DNA from: JBAZCI01 sp041671025
Lineage (GTDB): Bacteria; Patescibacteriota; Patescibacteriia; UBA10025
Direction: 5' to 3'
Length of the DNA stretch: 5,118 nt
Assembly: GCA_041671025.1 (NCBI GenBank)
Contig: JBAZCI010000051.1
Coordinates: forward strand, 1 to 5,118
The position numbers were made by a program, and so were the translations under genes. The notes beneath the pieces are model-generated. The model ran no database searches, was not told the DNA's origin, and was given only the letters and a program-made list of their open reading frames with translations. Of this stretch, positions 1-5,118 are shown piece after piece. Every line of letters starts with the position of its first letter. Position 1 is the first letter of the stretch.

Positions 1-11
1 AACTCGGTCGG

Positions 12-1361
12 TTGAATTGGTCAGTCAGCGTACGGTACGCTGTCATTCTGATTATTCTCGTAGTTGCACTGCTCGGAAATGCAATAAGTTTTACGTATGA
101 TCTGGGCGGGATTTTTGTTGCCGTTGCGCTTGCATTCATTTTTAATGTTGCAAGCAGTTTTGTGTATACATCCGTACGATACCCCCGGGCCTGGCCCTAT
201 CTGGGTATTTTTGTGGATATGCTGGTCATTACGATCGTTGTGCATTATACCGGCGGAGTTGCAAGTATCTTTCTTCCGTTGTATGTATTGCAAATTGTCG
301 GGTCCAATGTGCACTTTTCAAAGTGGGCCGGTCCGATAAACTTTGTTTTCGGCGGAATGGTATTTGTCGGACTTCTGCTATTTGAGTACGCCGGCTATAT
401 CCCCCATCTTGCTCAGCCCTACCTCTACGGTGCCCCCCTTTTTCATAATGCCTCCTACATTATTGCATTATCCGTATCGATGCTTTCATTCATGGGAATC
501 AGCACCTACCGGTCAGGCTATGTTGTCTATTCACTGACAAAAGTTGAGAGAAAATTATTTGAACTCAATGATGATTTACTGAGAGCCAATCGCGCTTTTG
601 CGCTGGCAAACCGGCGTTTGAAAGAAATTGATCAGATGAAGAATGAATTTATTTCTGTCGCTTCGCACCAGCTCCGTACGCCGTTGTCTGCCATTAAGTG
701 GGTGCTTAAAATGATGATGGACGGAGATGTCGGAACATTAAATGCCGAGCAGCAGGATTTGCTGGCAAAGGGATATCAGTCGAATGAACGGATGATCCTG
801 CTTATCAATGATTTGTTAAACGTTTCACGCATAGAGGAAGGTAGGTTTCAATACCGTTTTTCACATCAAGATTTGCATCCCATCATTCAGCGGGTTATTG
901 ATGAAATGTCCGGTGATATCCGCGTGCGCGGAGTTAAATTTACGTATACTCCACCTGCCATGCCGTTTCCCCGTGTCTATGTTGACGAACAAAAAATGCA
1001 TCTGGTCGTGCAAAATATGATAGACAATGCAATAAAATATACGCCCAAAGGCGGATCGATTACGGTTGCCATGCGTCAGCAAAAGGACCGAGTGGAATTT
1101 TCCGTTACGGATACGGGTGCCGGAATTCCCGTGCGTCAGCAGGACAGGATATTTAGCAAATTTTTTCGCGCTGATAACGTTATCCGCATGCAGACCGAAG
1201 GGTCGGGCCTTGGCCTGTTTATCGTCAAAAATATCGTTGAAAGCCATCACGGGGAAGTCTCATTTGAGAGTAAGGAGGGTATAGGTTCAACATTCCGTTT
1301 TACTCTTCCCGCGGAGGGGGGATCTGATGCTTCATTCGACAAATTTATTTCTAGTCTCTAA
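12..1361 (+). CDS. Membrane sensor histidine kinase, six-TM PilS-like sensor (5' end possibly truncated)
   Basis: Sensor kinase that should autophosphorylate on histidine and pass phosphate to a receiver, probably the regulator encoded two genes downstream. Residues about 8-168 form six hydrophobic segments (roughly 8-27, 32-52, 61-82, 85-102, 106-130, 147-166). The 'VDMLVITIVVHYTGG' stretch resembles PilS-type sensor regions. A charged linker (about 175-212), likely coiled coil, leads to the H-box SHQLRTP with phospho-acceptor His219. The ATPase part has the N-box QNMIDNAIKYTP (Asn335, Asn339), G1 box DTGAG (367-371), F-box FSKFFRA (381-387) and G2 box GSGLGL (397-402), so all catalytic boxes are intact. 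No HAMP, PAS or large extracellular domain is seen. The only start in the window is TTG at 12, without a Shine-Dalgarno sequence. The frame stays open to base 1, so the true start may lie upstream. The last 35 nt overlap the next gene. The function is secure; the ligand is unknown. Confidence 0.93.
   Translation: MNWSVSVRYAVILIILVVALLGNAISFTYDLGGIFVAVALAFIFNVASSFVYTSVRYPRAWPYLGIFVDMLVITIVVHYTGGVASIFLPLYVLQIVGSNVHFSKWAGPINFVFGGMVFVGLLLFEYAGYIPHLAQPYLYGAPLFHNASYIIALSVSMLSFMGISTYRSGYVVYSLTKVERKLFELNDDLLRANRAFALANRRLKEIDQMKNEFISVASHQLRTPLSAIKWVLKMMMDGDVGTLNAEQQDLLAKGYQSNERMILLINDLLNVSRIEEGRFQYRFSHQDLHPIIQRVIDEMSGDIRVRGVKFTYTPPAMPFPRVYVDEQKMHLVVQNMIDNAIKYTPKGGSITVAMRQQKDRVEFSVTDTGAGIPVRQQDRIFSKFFRADNVIRMQTEGSGLGLFIVKNIVESHHGEVSFESKEGIGSTFRFTLPAEGGSDASFDKFISSL
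1313..1317 (+). promoter_or_regulatory. Shine-Dalgarno GGAGG for the 7TM protein, inside the kinase gene
   Basis: GGAGG, followed by a run of G, lies 9 nt before the ATG at 1327 and within the kinase coding sequence. It favours the ATG at 1327 over the in-frame ATG at 1366, which has no purine-rich sequence upstream. Translation of the second gene would therefore begin before the kinase stop at 1359-1361. Confidence 0.7.
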
Positions 1362-2082
1362 TCCTATGACATTTCCACTTTCTCCCGCCATCGATCTTTT
1401 GAATTCTGTACTGTGTATATTTTGCGCATGGAAACTGCATCGGTCGTATCTTAATGATCCCGGAAACCAGGTGATAAAATTTTTTGCAACGGGATATTTT
1501 TTTATCATTTTTGCCTACGTCTCCTTTTCCCTACCCCGTCTTATTGTACCGGATAATTCATTAGCCATCGGCGTCGGGTTTTTAATCGCACACGTTTTTC
1601 TTTTTCTCTCAACTGCATACTTTGTAAAAGTGACCACATTCTTTTTTAAGAGCGATGTTCACAAGTTATTTTTTTGGATATTCATCATCTTGGCCGCCGG
1701 TGCGCTCGCGATCGGTGTGATCCGCTTCCAGGAGCCTATCTATGACAGCGCGACGGGAATAACCAACTGGAACATGGATCCCTTGTTTAGTACGGTGACC
1801 TCCGTTCTCTTTTTGCTGGTACTTGTGCCATCAAGTTTATTCTTTTTTTACCAGGGTATCAAAACGCGCGAAAAGATCGTGCGTATTCGTTCGATTTGGA
1901 TTGCCTTCGGTCTCGCGCTTCTGTTGGTTGCCGCCGCGACATACTATACGGCGACGACACAGCTACTCGCGCTTGTCTCAGATATTTTATCATTCTCGTC
2001 TTTCCTGTCCGTATTTATCGGCGTATACTACAAACGGACTAATCCGGGCACTATGCCTTACACTTCAGAAAAAAACGTATGA
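1327..2082 (+). CDS. Uncharacterised membrane protein with about seven TM segments, between kinase and regulator
   Basis: I do not recognise a named family. The 251-residue product is almost entirely membrane-embedded. Hydrophobic segments lie near residues 17-36, 51-72, 80-101, 113-133, 153-175, 187-207 and 211-235, with short loops and a hydrophilic tail of about 15 residues. There is no catalytic motif, signal peptide or soluble domain. The seven-helix layout, with an early basic loop (KLHRSYLNDPGNQ), recalls the 7TM sensory modules fused to some histidine kinases, here without a kinase. That is a topology argument, not a homology result. The start at 1327 is chosen because a good Shine-Dalgarno sequence precedes it; ATG 1366, 4 nt after the kinase stop, is the alternative. 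The stop overlaps the regulator start as ATGA, so the three genes are almost certainly co-transcribed and translationally coupled. A likely role is sensing or modulating the kinase, which is inference. Confidence 0.85.
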   Translation: MLHSTNLFLVSNPMTFPLSPAIDLLNSVLCIFCAWKLHRSYLNDPGNQVIKFFATGYFFIIFAYVSFSLPRLIVPDNSLAIGVGFLIAHVFLFLSTAYFVKVTTFFFKSDVHKLFFWIFIILAAGALAIGVIRFQEPIYDSATGITNWNMDPLFSTVTSVLFLLVLVPSSLFFFYQGIKTREKIVRIRSIWIAFGLALLLVAAATYYTATTQLLALVSDILSFSSFLSVFIGVYYKRTNPGTMPYTSEKNV

Positions 2083-2879
2083 GCAAAAAGAAAATACTCA
2101 TTATTGAGGATGAGAAAGTACTTCTTGAGATATTGGAAAAAAAACTCTTGAAAGAGGGTTTTGATGTCTATGTCGCCGAGGACGGTCAAATAGGATTAGA
2201 GCAGGTACAGCGCGTAAAACCCGATCTCGTTCTTCTCGATATTGTTATGCCCCGGCTCAACGGTTATGAAGTGCTTGAAGAAATGAATAAGCGAAAGATG
2301 ACTATCCCGCCCGTCATTATTATTTCTAATTCCGGCCAGCCGGTCGAGATTGATCGGGCCATGAGGCTGGGCGCGCGAGACTGCATCGTCAAGGCGGAAC
2401 TGACACCGGCAGAGGTGGTTGAAAAAGTGAAGTCGCTTTTGCTGACGATATCAGCCGAGGATCGGCCCTCCACAGGAGCACATACGGTCACCTCTTCAGA
2501 CAAAAAATCGATCAACGTCTTGGTGATCGAGGACGATCAATTTTTACGTGATCTCCTACGCACCAAACTTGAGCGTGAGAAATTTTTTGTCACCACTGCT
2601 ATTGACGGACCTGAAGCGCTTGAGCGTTTGGAAACAGATCATCCCGACATTGTCTTATTAGATGTCATCTTGCCGGGGGTGGACGGGTTTGAAATTTTGA
2701 AGCATATCAAAAGCACGGATAGGATAAAAAAAGTTCCTGTCGTGTTACTCTCAAATCTTGGGCAAGAGACTGACGTTGAGCGGGGAAAAGCTCTGGGAGC
2801 GACAGATTATTTAATCAAATCCAATTTTACGATTGATGAAATAATCGAAAAGATTCACGCGCTTGTGAAGCGGGCGTAG
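2079..2879 (+). CDS. Tandem-receiver response regulator (REC-REC, no output domain)
   Basis: Cytoplasmic two-component regulator of 266 residues made of two CheY-like receivers joined by a polar linker (about 124-144). REC1 (about 4-122) has acidic pocket Glu10-Asp11, phospho-acceptor Asp54 in LLDIVMP, Ser83 and Lys105. REC2 (about 146-264) has Glu151-Asp152-Asp153, Asp195 in LLDVILP, Ser225 and Lys247. Both sites keep the residues needed for phosphorylation. Both carry an 'SNxGQ' motif after beta-4 (SNSGQ, SNLGQ), suggesting duplication of one ancestral receiver. There is no DNA-binding, GGDEF or other output domain and the protein ends just after REC2, so signalling must go through protein contacts or phosphotransfer. 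The start ATG overlaps the previous stop (ATGA) and has only an A-rich leader, so translation probably depends on coupling. The kinase encoded upstream is the obvious phosphodonor. The assignment is firm; the downstream target is unknown. Confidence 0.95.
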   Translation: MSKKKILIIEDEKVLLEILEKKLLKEGFDVYVAEDGQIGLEQVQRVKPDLVLLDIVMPRLNGYEVLEEMNKRKMTIPPVIIISNSGQPVEIDRAMRLGARDCIVKAELTPAEVVEKVKSLLLTISAEDRPSTGAHTVTSSDKKSINVLVIEDDQFLRDLLRTKLEREKFFVTTAIDGPEALERLETDHPDIVLLDVILPGVDGFEILKHIKSTDRIKKVPVVLLSNLGQETDVERGKALGATDYLIKSNFTIDEIIEKIHALVKRA

Positions 2880-2900
2880 TTACGTCCTGCGGGGATAACT
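2878..2900. other. Imperfect hairpin in the convergent gap, no T-tract
   Basis: AGTTA (2878-2882) pairs with TAACT (2896-2900), and TCC (2885-2887) with GGA (2893-2895), leaving a two-base bulge and a five-base loop. It starts in the regulator's stop codon and lies between two convergent genes, where a shared terminator would be expected. Neither strand has a U-run after the stem, so it is not a standard intrinsic terminator. Nothing else is seen in the 43-nt gap. Confidence 0.25.
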
Positions 2901-2922
2901 GAAGATATGAACTGATACTGCC

Positions 2923-4224
2923 TTAGAGGTAGCTCAGCGGATTTACCTTTCTTCCGTTGATGAGCACCTCAAAGTGGAGATGCGTGCCCGTTGATCTCCC
3001 TGTTGTCCCGACCATGGCGAGAGTCTGGCCTTTCGTGACATGCTGTCCGGGCTTAACAAATATTTTACTCGCATGCGCGTATATCGTAGTCATGCCTCCA
3101 CCATGGTTGAGTATGACGTGGTAGCCGTAGCCGTAGTTTTGGTAACTGACGCTTTGTACCGTACCGTCCGCTGCCGCCCAGATCGGGGAGGAATAATCGC
3201 CGTCTATATCTACGCCGCTATGTCGATAGGTGAAATATTGATTCATGCGATGAGAAGGTGTGGGCCATTGTAGCCGCGCTCCCTCTGCAACACGCGCAGA
3301 TGCCGGTACCGACCCGGTATTGGAGGGAGCACTGGCGAATTGAGTTGTGCGCACCGGAGCCGGAGGCGCCGGAGGTTTGCCACCAGGAATAATTAACACC
3401 TGATTTACTTCAATGACACCGGCGTCCGCGAGCTGATTGTATTCAAGAATTGCATCCTCGGTGACGGAATATTTTTTTGCTATGCTCGAAACTGTGTCAT
3501 TTTTTTGAATTTGATGGGAAACACCGGATGTGGGGAGTATGGTAAGTTTTTGGCCCGGTTTAATAAAATCAGTCTCGCCAAGACGGTTTTCCCAAAGGAG
3601 GGTATTTACAGAAATGCCAAATTTTTCCGCAATGGTACCGATAGTGTCCCCGCCTTCTACGAGGTAATATTCAGCCTGTTTGCGGGATCCGCCTGCTGCG
3701 CTCACTGTTGAGAGTGTCGGCTTGAGGATGGCCCCCGTTTGTTCGGCGATGGCAAGCGATGTTTGCGAGGGCGTTGAATCGGTTGGAGGGGCATATTGAA
3801 CGCTGGGAAGATCGTTGAGGTAAGAAACCGGTTTGGTTGCCGGGGTTGAAATGGTTTCAATTTCTTCAGTATCTGTCGGAGGGAGCAGCGAATTGAATAG
3901 GAGGTTTTGACTCATCGTTTCCGCCTGGCTCGCACGCACACCCACATTGGCAAGTACGACCGCAATCGTGGTGAGTAATATCGATACGTGGACAATTCCC
4001 CGTTTCATGAGCGGGAAGAGCACCTTGTTTTTTGCAGGAGTAAAAAACCGGACGAGAATATTTTTTACGTGACGGTATCCCCGGTAGAGGTGGATAAAGA
4101 CATGACGAAACAGCATTTTCCATATCCACAGGAGAGGATGAAAAACACCGAACGAAAAAAATCGCCCCATGCTTTTTAACGAGAACAAACCTCCGCGGAG
4201 TATGCCGTGGAGTAAAACAACCAA
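2923..4224 (-). CDS. Membrane-anchored LysM-M23 peptidoglycan endopeptidase
   Basis: Cell-wall hydrolase of 433 residues, expected to cut peptide cross-links in peptidoglycan outside the membrane. Residues 1-76 are basic and aromatic (many Arg, Lys, His, Phe, Trp) and are followed by a TM segment at about 77-96. A Ser/Thr/Pro-rich spacer leads to two LysM repeats (about 186-230 and 236-280), which bind glycan. A Pro-rich hinge (PPAPPAP) precedes the M23 domain (about 317-433). The catalytic set is complete: zinc ligands His335 and Asp339 (HSGVD), His384 (YAHAS), and HLH with His415 and zinc ligand His417. There is no cleavable signal peptide or lipobox, so the protein is probably membrane-tethered with the basic part in the cytoplasm. 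The start is TTG at 4224, with GAGG 12 nt upstream; ATG at 4170 (Met19) is an alternative. An in-frame TGA at 4264-4266 bars a longer start. The gene is divergent from leuS and convergent with the signalling operon. Confidence 0.94.
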   Translation of the reverse strand: MVVLLHGILRGGLFSLKSMGRFFSFGVFHPLLWIWKMLFRHVFIHLYRGYRHVKNILVRFFTPAKNKVLFPLMKRGIVHVSILLTTIAVVLANVGVRASQAETMSQNLLFNSLLPPTDTEEIETISTPATKPVSYLNDLPSVQYAPPTDSTPSQTSLAIAEQTGAILKPTLSTVSAAGGSRKQAEYYLVEGGDTIGTIAEKFGISVNTLLWENRLGETDFIKPGQKLTILPTSGVSHQIQKNDTVSSIAKKYSVTEDAILEYNQLADAGVIEVNQVLIIPGGKPPAPPAPVRTTQFASAPSNTGSVPASARVAEGARLQWPTPSHRMNQYFTYRHSGVDIDGDYSSPIWAAADGTVQSVSYQNYGYGYHVILNHGGGMTTIYAHASKIFVKPGQHVTKGQTLAMVGTTGRSTGTHLHFEVLINGRKVNPLSYL

Positions 4225-4261
4225 TGTTTTTTTGAACCTCAGGGTATAGATATGCTTAAAA

Positions 4262-4277
4262 ACTCATTTTTCTGAGT
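4262..4277 (-). other. Small hairpin at the predicted 5' end of the peptidase mRNA
   Basis: On the minus strand ACTCA (4277-4273) pairs with TGAGT (4266-4262) across a six-base GAAAAA loop, followed by a short T-run. It lies immediately downstream of the transcription start predicted from the promoter (about 4279), so the leader of about 55 nt would begin with a stem-loop. It could protect the 5' end or be chance; with five pairs it is weak. Confidence 0.3.
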
Positions 4278-4285
4278 CATCACGG

Positions 4286-4314
4286 ATCATATCATCAAAG
4301 GTAGTATATGTCAA
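4286..4314 (-). promoter_or_regulatory. Near-consensus housekeeping promoter for the M23 peptidase gene
   Basis: Reading the minus strand, a perfect -35 TTGACA (4314-4309) is followed by a 17-base spacer and a -10 TATGAT (4291-4286). A TGn extended -10 element (4294-4292) sits directly before the -10. Transcription should start near 4279, giving a leader of about 55 nt to the TTG at 4224. This is the strongest promoter-like signal in the window. Confidence 0.8.
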
Positions 4315-4325
4315 TTCTCGGTTTA

Positions 4326-4354
4326 TTCGTCGGTAACAATGAATGTGATACAAT
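4326..4354 (+). promoter_or_regulatory. Candidate extended -10 promoter for leuS
   Basis: TGA-TACAAT (4346-4354) matches an extended -10 element. The -35 position at 17-base spacing is TTCGTC (4326-4331), a poor match. Transcription would start near 4361, only about six bases before the leuS ATG. It lies back to back with the peptidase promoter without overlapping it. Confidence 0.5.
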
Positions 4355-4366
4355 ACTCTTATACAT

Positions 4367-5118
4367 ATGGAGAAATACGATCATCGCGCAATAGAGAAAA
4401 AGTGGCAGAAACACTGGGAAGAGCATGAGGTTTTTCATGCTGAAGAAAAATCTCATAAAGAATCGCGATTTATCTTAGACATGTTTCCCTATCCTTCCGC
4501 GCAGGGATTGCACGTCGGGCATCCGGAGGGCTATACCGCGTCTGACATTTATTCCCGATATCTCCGCATGAAAGGGTTTAACGTCCTGCATCCGATGGGA
4601 TTTGACGCATTCGGGTTGCCGGCGGAAAATTATGCGATTAAAACCGGGACGCATCCGGCCGATACGACAGAGAAGAATATTGACAACATGAGGCGGCAAA
4701 TACAGTCGCTCGGATTCTCGTACGATTGGTCTCGCGAAGTCATCACCTCTGATCCGCAGTACTATCGGTGGACCCAATGGATCTTCGTACAGTTATTTAA
4801 GCGCGGTCTCGCATATGAAGCATACGCCCCCATTAACTGGTGTCCAAAAGACAAGACCGGTTTGGCCAATGAAGAGGTCGTTGACGGCAAGTGCGAGCGG
4901 TGCGGTACTCAGGTAACCATAAAAAAGGTTAAGCAATGGCTGGTGAAAATAACTGATGAACGGTATATCGAACGTTTGCTTGACGGGCTAGACACGGTTG
5001 ACTGGCCGGAGAATATTATTGCCCAGCAAAAAAACTGGATCGGAAAAAGCGAAGGCATGCAATTCCGGTCACCGATAAAAGATACAGTATTGACCGTTGA
5101 AACATTTTCAGCTCACTT
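4367..5118 (+). CDS. leuS: Leucyl-tRNA synthetase, N-terminal part (runs off the window)
   Basis: Class Ia aminoacyl-tRNA synthetase that charges tRNA-Leu with leucine in the cytoplasm. The first 250 residues are present; family members are usually 800-900 long, so most of the gene lies beyond base 5118. The N-terminal Rossmann fold begins with [14 protein letters not shown], in which HVGH (49-52) is the HIGH ATP-binding signature. It continues with the LeuRS-type block [20 protein letters not shown] (75-94). A zinc-module pattern follows: Cys159 in NWCP, then Cys176 and Cys179 in [15 protein letters not shown] (221-230) marks entry into the CP1 editing domain. KMSKS and the anticodon-binding domain are not in view. 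ATG 4367 is the only reasonable start, since an in-frame TGA at 4346-4348 precedes it. No Shine-Dalgarno sequence is present. The identification is firm. Confidence 0.97.
   Translation, partial: MEKYDHRAIEKKWQKHWEEHEVFHAEEKSHKESRFILDMFPYPSAQGLHVGHPEGYTASDIYSRYLRMKGFNVLHPMGFDAFGLPAENYAIKTGTHPADTTEKNIDNMRRQIQSLGFSYDWSREVITSDPQYYRWTQWIFVQLFKRGLAYEAYAPINWCPKDKTGLANEEVVDGKCERCGTQVTIKKVKQWLVKITDERYIERLLDGLDTVDWPENIIAQQKNWIGKSEGMQFRSPIKDTVLTVETFSAH

Noticed and set aside
1072..1141. Direct repeat TGCGTCAGCA at 1072-1081 and 1132-1141, exactly 60 bases apart and in frame.
   Set aside because: The two copies encode RQQ in different parts of the ATPase domain (a variable loop and the segment after the G1 box). 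Neither flank is repeated, so chance is the best explanation.
861..1250. Open frame of 129 codons on the minus strand inside the kinase gene.
   Set aside because: It lies wholly within the conserved kinase domain, has no ribosome site and no recognisable protein features; it is a shadow of the real gene.
2080..2082. Possible recoding of TGA, considered because the window looks like CPR.
   Set aside because: TGA ends the 7TM gene exactly at the ATGA overlap with the regulator, and no conserved domain contains an internal TGA, so the standard bacterial code fits.
2926..2941. GAGGTAGCTCAGCGGA looks like the D-arm/A-box of a tRNA on the plus strand.
   Set aside because: No acceptor pairing, anticodon arm or GGTTCGA-type T-loop follows. 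The bases are the complement of the conserved C-terminal NPLSYL codons of the M23 peptidase.
3119..3137. Short GTAGCC-type tandem repeat in the peptidase gene.
   Set aside because: It encodes the YGYGYH stretch typical of M23 domains and is simply repeated Tyr-Gly codons on the other strand.
4475..4777. Open frame of 100 codons on the minus strand inside leuS.
   Set aside because: It is antisense to the strongly conserved LeuRS catalytic core; the composition is explained by the leuS codons.

Overview
This window looks like chromosomal DNA of a bacterium, most probably a member of Patescibacteria/CPR or a similar lineage. That assignment is inference. It rests on recalled resemblance of three proteins to CPR-type versions: a membrane-anchored LysM-M23 peptidase with a long basic N-terminus and a 'HxGVDIDGDY' catalytic block, receiver domains with an 'SNxGQ' signature, and a LeuRS beginning '[22 protein letters not shown]'. 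No rRNA or other phylogenetic marker is visible to confirm it. UGA is used as a normal stop (the second gene ends in TGA), so recoding of UGA to glycine, as in Gracilibacteria/SR1, is not supported. Base composition is mid-range and even, and I see no insertion sequence, CRISPR array, phage gene or integration scar.

Left part (1-2879, + strand): a compact three-gene signalling operon. It encodes a six-TM PilS-like sensor histidine kinase, a stand-alone protein with about seven TM segments, and a tandem-receiver response regulator without an output domain. The genes overlap: 35 nt between kinase and membrane protein, and an ATGA junction between membrane protein and regulator. The simplest model is that the kinase phosphorylates one or both receivers, which then act through protein-protein contacts. 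The membrane protein between them may be an extra sensory input or a partner of the kinase.

Middle (2880-4224, - strand): a convergent 43-nt gap with one imperfect hairpin, then a cell-wall hydrolase gene with an internal TM anchor, two LysM repeats and an intact M23 catalytic site. It reads leftward from a near-consensus promoter at 4286-4314.

Right part (4225-5118): a 142-nt divergent intergenic region carries back-to-back promoters for the peptidase gene (-) and leuS (+). leuS (leucyl-tRNA synthetase) then runs off the window after 250 codons. Its promoter lies so close to the ATG, with no Shine-Dalgarno sequence, that the mRNA may be essentially leaderless.

There is no clear new defence or mobile system here. 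The most notable points are the kinase / 7TM / double-receiver operon, the divergent promoter pair with the possibly leaderless leuS, and the unusual N-terminus of the peptidase.
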